Part shown: one piece after another, positions 41,571-50,636 of the stretch | Layout: each line of letters opens with the position of its first letter | How positions within the stretch are numbered: the first letter of the stretch is position 1 | Source of the DNA: Rhodocyclales bacterium | GTDB lineage: Bacteria > Pseudomonadota > Gammaproteobacteria > Burkholderiales > Rhodocyclaceae | Reading direction: 5' to 3' | DNA length: 64,000 bases | NCBI GenBank assembly: GCA_016235025.1 | Contig: JACRMV010000001.1 | Location: forward strand, 620,001-684,000 | Position numbers and translations under genes: made by a program | Notes under the pieces: model-generated | What the model was told of the DNA's origin: nothing | The model's input: the letters and a program-made list of their open reading frames with translations, nothing else | Databases searched by the model: none

Positions 41571-41572
41571 GG

Positions 41573-41989
41573 TCAGCCTTTGAACAGGGAATGTAATTTT
41601 TCGGGCAAGGGGGTTGATTTGCCAGTGGAATTATTTATCCAGACGATTTTCGACGCACCTTCGGCATACAGCGTTTCATCCCCCGCGCGCCGCAGTTCGT
41701 AAAACGTCGGCAGGCTGCTGCGGCCTGGCTCACCGGTAAATATGCGGCACTCTACCGCCCCGGGATAGGTCAGCGGAATCAGGAAAGTGCAGCTGGCATT
41801 GACGATTATCGGGCCTTCTGCTTGCACCCGCTCGACAGTAAAGCCCAGCGCCTCCAGCCATTCAATACGCGCCTGCTCCATGTAGCGAAAATAAACCGTG
41901 TTGTTAACGTGATTCAGTGCATCCAAATCCCCCCAGCGAATCGGAAGTTGCGCGGTAAAAACCAGTGTGCGAGTGGTTTCAATTTTCAT
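41573..41989 (-). CDS. Acyl-CoA thioesterase, 4-hydroxybenzoyl-CoA thioesterase fold
   Basis: The 138-residue hotdog-fold protein shows [21 protein letters not shown], with the catalytic-type Asp and the HVNN turn, then [10 protein letters not shown] and a beta-rich C-terminal half. Such enzymes hydrolyse acyl-CoA thioesters of various chains; the substrate is unknown. It is followed after 2 bp by acetoacetyl-CoA synthetase, so the two are probably co-transcribed, possibly balancing the acyl-CoA pool. It is divergent from the ETF-QO gene. Confidence 0.85.
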   Translation of the reverse strand: MKIETTRTLVFTAQLPIRWGDLDALNHVNNTVYFRYMEQARIEWLEALGFTVERVQAEGPIIVNASCTFLIPLTYPGAVECRIFTGEPGRSSLPTFYELRRAGDETLYAEGASKIVWINNSTGKSTPLPEKLHSLFKG

Positions 41990-42062
41990 GAAATTTCAGG
42001 ATGGGCTGTCGGCAATGTATCAATTATAATCGCCGCCGCTCTCCCCGCCTGAAGGAACCCTC

Positions 42063-43694
42063 ATGCAACGCGAAACCATGGAATTCGATATCGTCATCGT
42101 CGGTGGCGGCCCGGCTGGATTGGCGGCAGCAATTCGCCTCAAGCAAATCAACGCCGGCATCACTGTCTGCCTGATCGAAAAAGGCGCTGAAATCGGCGCG
42201 CATATCCTCTCCGGCGCGGTGATGGATCCTCGCGCGCTCACCGAATTGATTCCCGACTGGAAAGAAAAAGGTGCGCCGCTCGAAACCCCGGTGACGCGCG
42301 ACTGTTTCCGTTTCCTCACCGCACACGGCTTTGTCGATTTTCCAAATTTCGCATTGCCCGACTGCTTCCAGAATCACGGCAATTACATTGTCAGCCTCGG
42401 GCAGGTTTGCCGCTGGCTGGGCGAGCAGGCCGAGGCGCTGGGCGTCGAAATCTATCCGGGATTCGCCGGCGCCGAAGTGCTCTATGACGAGAACGGCGCA
42501 GTACGCGGGGTGGCCACCGGCGACATGGGCGTGACACACAGCGGCGAGCACGGCCCGGCTTACCAGCCAGGGATGGAACTGCTCGCCAAATACACCCTGT
42601 TCGCCGAAGGCTGTCGCGGCCATCTGGGCAAGCAGCTCGAAACCCGCTTCAATCTGCGTGCTGATGCCGACCCGCAAACCTATGCCATAGGCATCAAGGA
42701 GCTCTGGGAAGTTCCTCCCGTGCAACATGAAAAAGGCCTGGTGATGCACACCGCCGGCTGGCCGCTGAGCACCGACACCTATGGCGGCGGCTTCATCTAT
42801 CACTACGGCGAAAACCTGGTCTCGATCGGCCTCGTCGTCGGCCTCGGCTACAGCAATCCCTATCTTGCGCCGTTCGAGGAAATGCAGCGCCTGAAAACCC
42901 ATCCGCGCATCGGCGAAATGCTCAAGGGCGGCAAGCGCCTTGCCTACGGCGCCCGCGCCCTGGCGGCCGGCGGCCTGCAATCGCTACCGCGCCTTGATTT
43001 TCCCGGCGGCGCATTGCTCGGCGATGATGCCGGCCTGCTGGTGGCCTCGCGCATCAAGGGCAGCCATGCCGCAATCAAGAGCGGCATGCTCGCCGCCGAA
43101 GCTGCCGCCGCCGCCCTCGCCGCCGGGCGCGCACAAGATGAACTTGTCGCCTACCCCGAAGGCTTGCGCAGTTCCTGGCTCTACGCCGAACTGCATACCG
43201 CCCGCAACTTCAAGCCGTGGATGGCGAAGGGCCTCATCACCGGCTCGCTGATGTTCGGTATCGACCAGATGCTCTTTCGCGGCCGCGCACCATGGACGCT
43301 GCACAACACCGCCGATCACGAAAAACTCAAGCCGGCGGCGGAATGCACGCCGATCGACTACCCGAAACCCGACGGCGTGCTGACCTTCGACCGGCTCTCT
43401 TCGGTCTTCCTTTCCAACACCAATCACACGGAAGACCAGCCCTGCCACCTGCAACTGAAAAATGCCGCGACGCCGATCGAGATCAACCTGGCCATTTACG
43501 ACGCTCCAGAGCAACGCTACTGTCCGGCCGGCGTGTATGAAATCGTGCGCGATCCCAGCGGTGACAATCCGCGTCTGCAGATCAACGCGCAAAACTGCGT
43601 GCATTGCAAGACCTGCGACATCAAGGATCCAACGCAGAACATCAACTGGGTGACGCCGCAGGGCGGCGAAGGGCCGATCTACCAGCAGATGTAG
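42063..43694 (+). CDS. Electron transfer flavoprotein-ubiquinone oxidoreductase
   Basis: ETF-QO passes electrons from reduced ETF to the quinone pool, linking acyl-CoA dehydrogenases to respiration. The 543-residue protein has the FAD fold IVIVGGGPAGLAAAIRLKQI, a ubiquinone-binding middle with GLVVGLGYSNPYLAPFEEMQ, and the C-terminal [4Fe-4S] domain (CPAGVYEI and CVHCKTCDIKDPTQNINW). GAAGGAACC lies upstream and a TATAAT sits at 42025-42030. ETF itself is encoded nearby at 46-48 kb, a matching functional pair. A long repeat copy and strong terminator follow. Confidence 0.96.
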   Translation: MQRETMEFDIVIVGGGPAGLAAAIRLKQINAGITVCLIEKGAEIGAHILSGAVMDPRALTELIPDWKEKGAPLETPVTRDCFRFLTAHGFVDFPNFALPDCFQNHGNYIVSLGQVCRWLGEQAEALGVEIYPGFAGAEVLYDENGAVRGVATGDMGVTHSGEHGPAYQPGMELLAKYTLFAEGCRGHLGKQLETRFNLRADADPQTYAIGIKELWEVPPVQHEKGLVMHTAGWPLSTDTYGGGFIYHYGENLVSIGLVVGLGYSNPYLAPFEEMQRLKTHPRIGEMLKGGKRLAYGARALAAGGLQSLPRLDFPGGALLGDDAGLLVASRIKGSHAAIKSGMLAAEAAAAALAAGRAQDELVAYPEGLRSSWLYAELHTARNFKPWMAKGLITGSLMFGIDQMLFRGRAPWTLHNTADHEKLKPAAECTPIDYPKPDGVLTFDRLSSVFLSNTNHTEDQPCHLQLKNAATPIEINLAIYDAPEQRYCPAGVYEIVRDPSGDNPRLQINAQNCVHCKTCDIKDPTQNINWVTPQGGEGPIYQQM

Positions 43695-43740
43695 CAGATG
43701 TAACGCGCGTTACAGCGCTGCTCGCCAGGTGGCCGAGGGG

Positions 43741-43826
43741 AAAAGTCGGCGCTGGTGAAGCAACTGCGCTACAAGGCGGTCGAGCAAAAAACGCTCTCCT
43801 CGCCGTAGCGGATGGCGACACGGTGA
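43741..43826 (+). repeat. Long copy of the dispersed repeat after the ETF-QO gene
   Basis: Its left end is AAAAGTCGGCGCTGG and its right end GGCGACACGGTGA, the same two halves that are adjacent in the short form. Between them are about 60 bp also found (reverse-complemented) in mnmC, including TGAAGCAACTGCGCTACAAG and CTCCTCGCCGTAGCGGATGG. It is intergenic. Confidence 0.9.
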
Positions 43827-43865
43827 AAACAGAAAAGGGAACCACGGGTTCCCTTTTCTGTTTTC
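43825..43865. terminator. Bidirectional terminator between ETF-QO and acyl-CoA dehydrogenase genes
   Basis: GAAAACAGAAAAGGGAACC pairs perfectly (19 bp) with its complement across an ACG loop. A and T runs in the outer stem suit both directions. Its left arm begins in the last bases of the long repeat. Confidence 0.92.
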
Positions 43866-43884
43866 TGCCCGGCCAGCAAGGTGT

Positions 43885-45675
43885 TTAGAACATGGCCTCA
43901 TCCAGCGCCAGCGCGCTGGCGCCGCCCTGCACCACCTCCTTAGCCAGTCCGGCGGCTGCCGTCAGGACATGCTCGGCATAAAACCGCGCACTGACAATCT
44001 TGGCCGGGTAAAACGGATCGCCATCGCCCGCGCTGGCCTTGTCATGGGCCACCCGCGCGGCACGCGCCATCATCCAGCCGCCGGAGACGATGCCCATCAA
44101 CAGCAGGAAAGGCACGGCACCCGCCGCCACGGCACGAACATCCTTGCCGTAGGTGGCGACAATGTAGTCCGCCGCCCGGGCCAGTGCAGCGATGCCCTGT
44201 TCCAGTTCGGCGGCAATGGCGGCCAAATCGGGATTGGCGTGATTTGCCAGTTCGCCTTGAGTTTGTTTCATCCGGGCAATGACCATCTTCAGCGTCGTCC
44301 CGCCTTCGCGGGCAATCTTGCGGCCAATCAGGTCCATCGCCTGGATACCCGTGGTGCCTTCGTAAATGGTGGTGATGCGGGCATCGCGGAAGAATTGCGC
44401 AGCGCCGGTTTCTTCGATATAGCCCATGCCGCCATGCACCTGGATACCGAGCGTGGCGACATCGTTCCCGGTCTCGGTCAGCCAGCCCTTGACCACCGGA
44501 ATCATCAGATCGACGAATGCCTGCTGACGCGCCCTTTCTGCAGCATCGGGGTGACGCAGCGCCATATCGGTCGCCGCCGCCACGACATAAGCCAGGGCAC
44601 GCATGGCCTCGACCTGGGTGCGCATCAGCATCAGCATGCGCCGCACATCGGGATGGCGGATGATTGCCACGCTGCCGCTCGAACCCTCGATGGCACGGCC
44701 CTGGACGCGGTCACGGGCATACACCACCGCCTTCTGGTAGGCCCGCTCGGCAATCGCCAGGCCTTCGAGGCCCACCGCGAAACGCGCGGCGTTCATCATG
44801 ACAAACATGTACTTGAGGCCTTCGTTCTCCTTGCCGACCAGGGTACCGACGGCGCCGCCACTGTCGCCGAATGCCAGAACGCAGGTCGGGCTGGCATGGA
44901 TGCCAAGCTTGTGTTCGATCGAAACACACCAGGCATCATTACGTTCGCCGAGCGAACCGTCGGCATTGACAAGGAATTTCGGCACCACGAACAGCGAAAT
45001 TCCCTTCACCCCTTCCGGCGCATCCGGCGTCCTGGCCAGCACGAGGTGAATCGTGTTCTCTGCCATGTCGTGGTCGCCATAGGTGATGAAAATTTTCTGA
45101 CCAAAAACACGGTAAGTGCCATCTTCCTGCGGTACCGCACGCGTGCGCACTGCAGCAAGATCTGATCCTGCTTGCGGCTCGGTCAGATTCATGGTTCCAG
45201 TCCATTCGCCTGAAATCATCTTCGGCAGATAAGTTGCCTTTTGTTCATCCGTACCGACCAGTTCCAGCGCCTCGACCGCGCCCATGGTCAGCATCGGGCA
45301 AAGCGAAAACGCCATGTTGGCCGCCTTCCACATCTCCTGCACAGCCACCGAAATCGTCTTGGGCAGGCCCTGGCCGCCGTGTTCCGGCTCGCAGGAAAGC
45401 GCAGGCCAGCCATTTTCGACGAACTGCAAATAGGCTTCCTTGAAGCCCTTGGGCATAGTCACGGCCTTGTCGGCCCACTGGGCACCTATCTCGTCGCCAG
45501 CGCGATTGAGCGGCGCCAGGACTCCACTGGCAAATTTGTTGGCTTCATCGAGGATAGCCTCGACCAGATCGGGAGTGACTTCCTCGCAACCAGGCAACTT
45601 GGCAACTTGATCAAGTTCCGCCAGTTCATTCAACACAAATTGCATATCCTTGAGCGGGGCGCTGTAGGTACTCAT
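43885..45675 (-). CDS. Acyl-CoA dehydrogenase with C-terminal extension (DmdC/FadE-like)
   Basis: It introduces a double bond into an acyl-CoA and reduces ETF. The 596-residue protein has an N-terminal helical cap, the acyl-CoA dehydrogenase core (MTEPQAGSDLAAVRTRA-like as MNLTEPQAGSDLAAV, then IFITYGDHDMAEN, IEHKLGIHASPTC), the FAD region QVHGGMGYIEETGAAQFFRDA and YEGTTGIQAMDLIGRK, and a C-terminal helical extension (about 470-596). This group includes DmdC-like and long-chain enzymes. It is in the operon with etfBA, its electron acceptor. Confidence 0.92.
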   Translation of the reverse strand: MSTYSAPLKDMQFVLNELAELDQVAKLPGCEEVTPDLVEAILDEANKFASGVLAPLNRAGDEIGAQWADKAVTMPKGFKEAYLQFVENGWPALSCEPEHGGQGLPKTISVAVQEMWKAANMAFSLCPMLTMGAVEALELVGTDEQKATYLPKMISGEWTGTMNLTEPQAGSDLAAVRTRAVPQEDGTYRVFGQKIFITYGDHDMAENTIHLVLARTPDAPEGVKGISLFVVPKFLVNADGSLGERNDAWCVSIEHKLGIHASPTCVLAFGDSGGAVGTLVGKENEGLKYMFVMMNAARFAVGLEGLAIAERAYQKAVVYARDRVQGRAIEGSSGSVAIIRHPDVRRMLMLMRTQVEAMRALAYVVAAATDMALRHPDAAERARQQAFVDLMIPVVKGWLTETGNDVATLGIQVHGGMGYIEETGAAQFFRDARITTIYEGTTGIQAMDLIGRKIAREGGTTLKMVIARMKQTQGELANHANPDLAAIAAELEQGIAALARAADYIVATYGKDVRAVAAGAVPFLLLMGIVSGGWMMARAARVAHDKASAGDGDPFYPAKIVSARFYAEHVLTAAAGLAKEVVQGGASALALDEAMF

Positions 45676-45690
45676 GAGGTTTGCTCCATG

Positions 45691-46368
45691 TCAGTTGTTT
45701 AATAGATAACGTTGATCATCAAAACTGCCCAGCCAGTGCGGCAGATAAACGGCCATCAGGGTGATCATGGCGCCGTTCAGCCAGGCTTCGGCAAATGTCA
45801 GCAGCAGGATGTATGACAAATAGTGTTGCCACAGAAAAGCAGCAGGATAGGCTCCCGCCAGCCACAGCACTGAAGCTGTGGCCACGCCGGCGGCCAGCAG
45901 GCTTGCCGCTGCGCCGAAAAAAGCGCCGATGAAAATGTAGATGAAAAAATTGGCCGGTAGAACCCGTTCCATCAACTGCCGGATGATGTCGGACACGAAT
46001 ACCGGGACAACGACCAACACCAGCGCATTCAGCGCATAGGCCTGCCAGCCGGATACCCCGCTGAACCAGACATTGAGCGTAACCGCCGCCAGCACCGAGG
46101 CCAGTCCGATAATCGCCAGTTGCCTGCCGAACATCAGCGTAAACATCGTGGCGCCGAGCAGATGCAGATTGAGTCCCGGCTTCACGCCGGCTTTCATGTT
46201 CCACACCAGGGCGAGGAAAACAATGGCGCCAAGCCATACATTCGATTGCGCCGAATCCGTCAAGCGCACCCAAGGCGCCGTCGCAACAGACCAGATCAAG
46301 ACTGGAAGAAAGCAAAGAAAAGCCCCGGATGCCCAGATCGGTGATAAAAGAGCATCGGGGAAATTCAT
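45691..46368 (-). CDS. Energy-coupling factor (CbiM-like) membrane permease
   Basis: The 225-residue protein begins MNFPDALLSPIWASGAFL and has about six hydrophobic spans. MHMPDG-like openings and a conserved HLLGATMFTLMFG resemble the CbiM/ECF S-component-like permeases that import cobalt or nickel, and this branch occurs without clear ATPase partners. The substrate is unknown. It lies between etfA (12 bp upstream) and the acyl-CoA dehydrogenase gene (15 bp downstream), so it is probably transcribed with them. Why a permease should be there is unclear. Confidence 0.7.
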   Translation of the reverse strand: MNFPDALLSPIWASGAFLCFLPVLIWSVATAPWVRLTDSAQSNVWLGAIVFLALVWNMKAGVKPGLNLHLLGATMFTLMFGRQLAIIGLASVLAAVTLNVWFSGVSGWQAYALNALVLVVVPVFVSDIIRQLMERVLPANFFIYIFIGAFFGAAASLLAAGVATASVLWLAGAYPAAFLWQHYLSYILLLTFAEAWLNGAMITLMAVYLPHWLGSFDDQRYLLNN

Positions 46369-46380
46369 CTTGCATCCCGC

Positions 46381-47313
46381 TTAAAGCGCTGCGGTCAATT
46401 CCGGTATGACCTGGAACAGATCCGCCACCAGGCCGTAATCGGCAACCTGGAAAATTGGCGCATCCGGATCCTTGTTGATCGCGACGATCACTTTCGAATC
46501 CTTCATTCCCGCCAGATGCTGGATCGCGCCTGAAATGCCGATTGCAATGTAGAGCTGCGGTGCAACAATCTTGCCGGTCTGTCCGACCTGATAATCGTTG
46601 GGAACAAAACCAGCATCCACCGCCGCACGCGAGGCGCCCAGCGCTGCGCCCAGCTTGTCGGCCAGAGGCTCCAGCAACTGGCGATAGGCTTCTCCGCTGC
46701 CCAGGGCGCGGCCGCCTGAAATAATGACCTTCGCCGCCCCCAGTTCGGGTCGCGCGGACTTGGTGATCTCCCGACCGATAAGCCTGGCCTGACCCTGATC
46801 GGAGGCAGATGCAAGGGTTTCGATCGTGGCACTACCGCCGACAGCCGACACGGGGTCGAATCCGGTGGTGCGAACGGTAATGACCTTCACCGCATCGGCA
46901 CTTTTCACCGTCGCCAGCGCATTACCGGCATAGATGGGGCGAACGAAAGTGTCAGCATCTTCCACCGCAATGATGTCCGAGATTTGCGCCACGTCAAGCA
47001 AGGCGGCGACGCGCGGCAGGGTATTTTTGCCATTGCTGGTGGCCGCCGCGAGGATATGGCTGTAGCCACCGGCATGGGCGTGGATCAGCGCCGCCAGATT
47101 CTCGGCAGTCTGGTCAGCATAGTGAGCGGCATCCGCCACCTTTACCTTTGCCACACCCGCTACTGCCGCAGCCTGTTCAGCCACCGCGTCGCAGCCGGAG
47201 CCGGCTACCAGCAGGTGAATCTCGCTGCCCAGCTTGACTGCAGCGGCCACGGCGTTGAGTGTGGCGGTCTTGAGATGGGCATTATCGTGTTCTGCAATGA
47301 CTAGAATGCTCAT
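46381..47313 (-). CDS. etfA: Electron transfer flavoprotein subunit alpha
   Basis: EtfA binds FAD and carries electrons from acyl-CoA dehydrogenases to ETF-QO. The 310-residue protein has the N-terminal domain ([19 protein letters not shown]) and the C-terminal FAD domain with [36 protein letters not shown] and the signature [20 protein letters not shown]. It overlaps the etfB stop by ATGA and is followed by the CbiM-like permease and acyl-CoA dehydrogenase genes. Confidence 0.97.
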   Translation of the reverse strand: MSILVIAEHDNAHLKTATLNAVAAAVKLGSEIHLLVAGSGCDAVAEQAAAVAGVAKVKVADAAHYADQTAENLAALIHAHAGGYSHILAAATSNGKNTLPRVAALLDVAQISDIIAVEDADTFVRPIYAGNALATVKSADAVKVITVRTTGFDPVSAVGGSATIETLASASDQGQARLIGREITKSARPELGAAKVIISGGRALGSGEAYRQLLEPLADKLGAALGASRAAVDAGFVPNDYQVGQTGKIVAPQLYIAIGISGAIQHLAGMKDSKVIVAINKDPDAPIFQVADYGLVADLFQVIPELTAAL

Positions 47314-48068
47314 GGGATCACCTTGGCTTCGTTTTTAAGTTTGTCGATCAACTGGGCGACATCGGCCACCCTCACACCCGCAGTACGCTTGGGTGGCTCA
47401 ACTACCTTGAGCGTGGTCAGGCGGGGGCTGACGTCCACGCCCAGGTCTTCCGGCTTGAGCGTTTCCAGCGGCTTCTTTTTCGCCTTCATGATGTTCGGCA
47501 GGGTTGCATAGCGCGGCTCGTTCAGGCGCAGATCGGTGGTCACGACAGCCGGCAATTTGAGTTCGAGAGTCTCAAGTCCGCCATCAATCTCGCGGGTGAC
47601 GGTGACATGACCGGCAGCGGCATCGATCACCACCTTCGAGGCAAAGGTGGCTTGCGACCAGCCCAGCAAGGCGGCCAGCATCTGGCCGGTCTGGTTGGCG
47701 TCGTCATCGATCGCCTGCTTGCCGAGAATCACGAGTTGCGGCGCTTCCTTGCCGACAATCGCCTTGAGCAGCTTGGCCACCGCCAGCGGTTGCAACTCCG
47801 CATCGGTCTCGACCAGCACGCCACGATCAGCGCCCAGGGCCAACGCGGTGCGCAGCGTTTCCTGACAGGCCGCAACACCACAGGAAACGGCGACGACTTC
47901 AGTCACCACCCCCGCCTCTTTCTGCCGCACAGCCTCTTCCACGGCAATTTCATCGAATGGATTCATCGCCATCTTGACATTGGCCAAGTCAATGCCACTG
48001 CCATCGGCCTTGACGCGCACCTTGACATTGAAGTCAACCACGCGCTTGATCGGAACGAGTACTTTCAA
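47310..48068 (-). CDS. etfB: Electron transfer flavoprotein subunit beta
   Basis: EtfB binds AMP and contacts the dehydrogenase. The 252-residue protein starts with TTG at 48068 (reading [17 protein letters not shown]) after a GGGAGAAG Shine-Dalgarno. It has the [17 protein letters not shown] block, [20 protein letters not shown] and [21 protein letters not shown], the beta-ETF signature region. It is the first gene of the etfB-etfA-permease-acyl-CoA dehydrogenase operon. Two 18-bp operator-like sites around its promoter suggest control by the divergent TetR protein. Confidence 0.96.
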   Translation of the reverse strand: MKVLVPIKRVVDFNVKVRVKADGSGIDLANVKMAMNPFDEIAVEEAVRQKEAGVVTEVVAVSCGVAACQETLRTALALGADRGVLVETDAELQPLAVAKLLKAIVGKEAPQLVILGKQAIDDDANQTGQMLAALLGWSQATFASKVVIDAAAGHVTVTREIDGGLETLELKLPAVVTTDLRLNEPRYATLPNIMKAKKKPLETLKPEDLGVDVSPRLTTLKVVEPPKRTAGVRVADVAQLIDKLKNEAKVIP

Positions 48069-48125
48069 ATTCTTCTCCCTTGGTCTAATTATCTGCGAAG
48101 ATGATTCATTCTAACCATGATTCAT

Positions 48126-48143
48126 CCATACGGTATCGTATGG
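48126..48143. promoter_or_regulatory. Operator-like palindrome 1, etfB/tetR intergenic region
   Basis: CCATACGGTATCGTATGG: a perfect 7-bp inverted repeat with a 4-bp spacer. It overlaps the predicted transcription start of etfB. Probable binding site for the adjacent TetR regulator. Confidence 0.75.
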
Positions 48144-48151
48144 AGTATGAG

Positions 48152-48180
48152 ATACTACTCTAGGCAAAATAAAAACTCAA
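48152..48180 (-). promoter_or_regulatory. Predicted promoter of the etfBA operon
   Basis: On the minus strand TTGAGT (48175-48180), a 17-bp spacer and TAGTAT (48152-48157). The -35 overlaps operator-like site 2 by 3 bp and the start site abuts site 1, so bound repressor would block it. Confidence 0.6.
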
Positions 48181-48195
48181 TACGCTACCGTATGG
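48178..48195. promoter_or_regulatory. Operator-like palindrome 2, etfB/tetR intergenic region
   Basis: CAATACGCTACCGTATGG: same arms as site 1 with one mismatch. Its centre is 52 bp from that of site 1, about five helical turns. It overlaps the etfB -35 and the tetR ribosome-binding region, fitting autoregulation. Confidence 0.7.
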
Positions 48196-48205
48196 AAGAA
48201 AAATC

Positions 48206-48766
48206 TTGAAGTCTGCCCGCAAAGTACTCGATCGTCCGGCATGGATCAAAGCTGCCAGTGAAATCCTGGCAGAGCATGGTATCGAAGGCTTGCGCGTGGA
48301 AACTCTGGCCAAATACCTGAGGGTGACGAAGGGCAGCTTTTACTGGCACTTCAAGGATCGGCGCGACTTGCACGATGCCGTGCTGACACACTGGAAGCAC
48401 GGCCGCATCATCGACATCCAGAAACAGACGCGTGCCGAACCGGGACAGGAAATCGCTGCCCTGCTCCATACCATTGAAGTCTACGCATCCCCCCGCAGCC
48501 GCCGGGGCATACCCATAGAACTGGCCGTACGCGACTGGGCTCGACGCGATGCCGTGGCCGCCAGAATCGTGGAGGAAGTGGATACCGAACGCCTGGCCTG
48601 CACCTACCGCCTGTTTGTGGCTTGCGGTCTGGACGATGCCGAGGCCAAAGCCCGAAGTGTGATGTTGTATGCCTATGTATTCGGCGTCAGTCTGATGCGT
48701 TGCGAGCGTTTTGCATCCGATCTCACCGCCTTGAAGACATGGATCGCCGAACGCATCGCGCATTAA
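48206..48766 (+). CDS. TetR/AcrR-family transcriptional regulator
   Basis: The 186-residue protein has an N-terminal TetR HTH (about 12-58, WIKAASEILAEHGIEGLRVE, LAKYLRVTKGSFYWHFKDR) and a helical ligand-binding domain. The start is a TTG at 48206 after GGAAGAAA; an ATG at 48192 is out of frame. It is divergent from etfBA-permease-acyl-CoA dehydrogenase, and the shared gap holds two matching 18-bp palindromes. By analogy with other TetR regulators of acyl-CoA genes, an acyl-CoA or fatty-acid ligand is likely; this is inference. It converges on tpx. Confidence 0.9.
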   Translation: MKSARKVLDRPAWIKAASEILAEHGIEGLRVETLAKYLRVTKGSFYWHFKDRRDLHDAVLTHWKHGRIIDIQKQTRAEPGQEIAALLHTIEVYASPRSRRGIPIELAVRDWARRDAVAARIVEEVDTERLACTYRLFVACGLDDAEAKARSVMLYAYVFGVSLMRCERFASDLTALKTWIAERIAH

Positions 48767-48799
48767 ACCTGCGTCACTGCGCTCGGCAAGCTGCCTGAG

Positions 48800-49306
48800 T
48801 TAGACCAGTGTTTTGAGCGCCGCAGCGTAATTGGGCTCGTCGGCGATTTCCGGCACCATCTCGCTGTGTATCACCTTGTCATTCTCGTCCAGCACGACAA
48901 CGGCACGTGCGGTCAGACCGGCCAGCGGGCCATCGGCCAATTTCACACCCCATGCGGATAAAAACTCCGGGTGACGGAAACTGGAAAGGTGCGCCACATT
49001 TTTCAAGCCTTCCAGTTCGCAAAAACGTTTGGCGGCAAAAGGCAGATCGGCCGAAATGACCAGCACGGTGGTATTCGTCATGCTGCTGGCTAACTCGTTG
49101 AATTTTCGGGTTGAGGCTGCGCAGGTCGGCGTGTCAAGACTCGGCACAATATTCAGCACTTTGCGCTTGCCGGCGAAATCCTTCAGCGAGACATCGGCCA
49201 GTGCACCATTGGTGAGTTGAAAATCGGGAGCCTGATGACCAACAGCGGGAAGATCACCATCGACGCGAACGGGATTGCCTTTCAAGCTTACGGTAGTCAT
49301 TGCCAT
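48800..49306 (-). CDS. tpx: Thiol peroxidase (Tpx, atypical 2-Cys peroxiredoxin)
   Basis: Tpx reduces hydroperoxides using thioredoxin. The 168-residue protein has the peroxidatic Cys in [12 protein letters not shown] and the resolving Cys in [10 protein letters not shown], with [20 protein letters not shown] before them and [20 protein letters not shown] after. The ATG follows AGGAGAA. It is 11 bp after tatD on the same strand, at the end of the isc cluster direction. The association with Fe-S assembly genes may reflect oxidative-stress linkage, but co-transcription is not proven. Confidence 0.96.
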   Translation of the reverse strand: MAMTTVSLKGNPVRVDGDLPAVGHQAPDFQLTNGALADVSLKDFAGKRKVLNIVPSLDTPTCAASTRKFNELASSMTNTTVLVISADLPFAAKRFCELEGLKNVAHLSSFRHPEFLSAWGVKLADGPLAGLTARAVVVLDENDKVIHSEMVPEIADEPNYAAALKTLV

Positions 49307-49317
49307 TTCTCCTGGGA

Positions 49318-50094
49318 TTAATTATTCAAAACGAGCTTGGGTAAGGCCGCCGCCGCATTGGCCGTCGTGGCCTCGGCGATGGCGGGGAAAGACATGCCGC
49401 GCAAGGCGGCGAGGGTTTCGGCGATACGCGGCAATTGATCCGGCGTGTTGCCAGCGCCGACTTTCCACGCCGGCGCCATATCCGGGGCATCGGTTTCGAG
49501 CACGATGGCGTCGAGCGGCAGCGTCGCCGCCAACTCACGGATGTGAAGTGCGCGCGGAAAAGTCATGGCACCGCCGAAACCCAGCTTGAAACCCAGAGTG
49601 ATGAATTCGTCGGCCTGCTGGCGGCTGCCATTGAAGGCATGGGCAATGCCACCGGAAACACCAATTCGCCGCAACTGCTTCAGCACCTGATCAACGGCAC
49701 GCCGTACATGCAATAGTACCGGCAACCCGGCTTCGCGTGCGAGTTTCAATTGTTCAACAAAATAAAGTTCCTGTTGCGCATCGTCACGCTCGGCAACAAA
49801 GCGATCGAGACCAATTTCGCCCACCGCAACAGGACGTTCACGCGCCAGGGTTTCACGCAAGGCAATGAGGTCTTCCGCGCGCGCGCGTCCAACGTACAGC
49901 GGGTGAATGCCATAGGCCGCAACGCAGCAACCGGAGTAATCGCGACAAACCGAGGCCACGGCGCCGAAATTGGCCCGCTCCACCGCCGGCACGACGATAG
50001 CATGCACCCCCGCCTGCCGTGCGGCCACCATAACCGCATCCCGCTCGGCGTCGAACTCGGCGGCATCCAGATGGCAATGGGTATCGACCAGCAT
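49318..50094 (-). CDS. TatD-family metal-dependent hydrolase/deoxyribonuclease
   Basis: The 258-residue TIM-barrel protein has the metal site [16 protein letters not shown] at the N-terminus, [42 protein letters not shown] and [14 protein letters not shown]. TatD proteins are divalent-metal nucleases (3'-5' DNase or phosphodiesterase); the subgroup (TatD, YcfH, YjjV) is uncertain. A repeat copy encodes WKVGAGNTP at about residue 217, where relatives commonly have a same-length loop. It lies 3 bp after iscX. Confidence 0.9.
   Translation of the reverse strand: MLVDTHCHLDAAEFDAERDAVMVAARQAGVHAIVVPAVERANFGAVASVCRDYSGCCVAAYGIHPLYVGRARAEDLIALRETLARERPVAVGEIGLDRFVAERDDAQQELYFVEQLKLAREAGLPVLLHVRRAVDQVLKQLRRIGVSGGIAHAFNGSRQQADEFITLGFKLGFGGAMTFPRALHIRELAATLPLDAIVLETDAPDMAPAWKVGAGNTPDQLPRIAETLAALRGMSFPAIAEATTANAAAALPKLVLNN
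49441..49466 (-). repeat. Dispersed repeat copy in the tatD-family gene
   Basis: Plus strand CGGCGTGTTGCCAGCGCCGA then CTTTCC. It is in frame as KVGAGNTP, directly after the conserved [10 protein letters not shown]. Confidence 0.85.
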
Positions 50095-50097
50095 GAA

Positions 50098-50292
50098 TCA
50101 GCTCAACTCGTCGATCCAGGCCTGTTGAATCGCTTCGAGCTTCTTCTCGCCACAGTGGCTCTCGTTTTCCTCGAAGCCGGGCAAGGCAAGCACCCAATGC
50201 ATCAGGTCGACAAAGTTGATGCGCATCGGATCAACGTCGGGATGCGTTTCCATCAATGCAATGGCGATATCGAGACTGTCTGTCCATTTCAT
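50098..50292 (-). CDS. iscX: Fe-S cluster assembly protein IscX
   Basis: The 64-residue acidic protein begins [20 protein letters not shown] and continues DPMRINFVDLMHWVLALPGF, the full IscX pattern. IscX binds IscS and can modulate iron delivery and cysteine desulfurase activity. It is the last isc gene and overlaps the ferredoxin stop by ATGA. Confidence 0.95.
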   Translation of the reverse strand: MKWTDSLDIAIALMETHPDVDPMRINFVDLMHWVLALPGFEENESHCGEKKLEAIQQAWIDELS

Positions 50293-50636
50293 TTTTTTGC
50301 GCTCCCTTCCTTGACCATGTTGATGGTGTACTTGGGTATTTCAATCACCAGTGGTGTTGCACCAACAATCGCCTGACACGAAAGCCGCGAGTTCGGTTCC
50401 AGCCCCCAGGCCTTGTCGAGCAAGTCGTCTTCCAGTTCTTCTGCCGGCGGCAGCGAGGCATAGCCTTCGCGCACGATGACATGACAGGTGGTGCAGGCGC
50501 ATGATTTCTCGCAGGCATGCTCGATCGGGATGTCATTATCAAGCAAGGCATCGCAGACGCTGGTTCCTGGTAGCGCTTCAATGACTGCGCCGTCGGGACA
50601 CAACTCGGCATGGGGCAGAACGATTATTTGTGTCAT
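50289..50636 (-). CDS. fdx: ISC-type 2Fe-2S ferredoxin
   Basis: Fdx supplies electrons for Fe-S cluster assembly on IscU. The 115-residue protein has the cluster ligands [10 protein letters not shown] (C-x5-C-x2-C) and a fourth Cys about 36 residues on in NSRLSCQAI. The N-terminal [20 protein letters not shown] and the [14 protein letters not shown] segment are typical of the ISC ferredoxin. It overlaps hscA by ATGA and iscX by 4 bp. Confidence 0.95.
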   Translation of the reverse strand: MTQIIVLPHAELCPDGAVIEALPGTSVCDALLDNDIPIEHACEKSCACTTCHVIVREGYASLPPAEELEDDLLDKAWGLEPNSRLSCQAIVGATPLVIEIPKYTINMVKEGSAKK

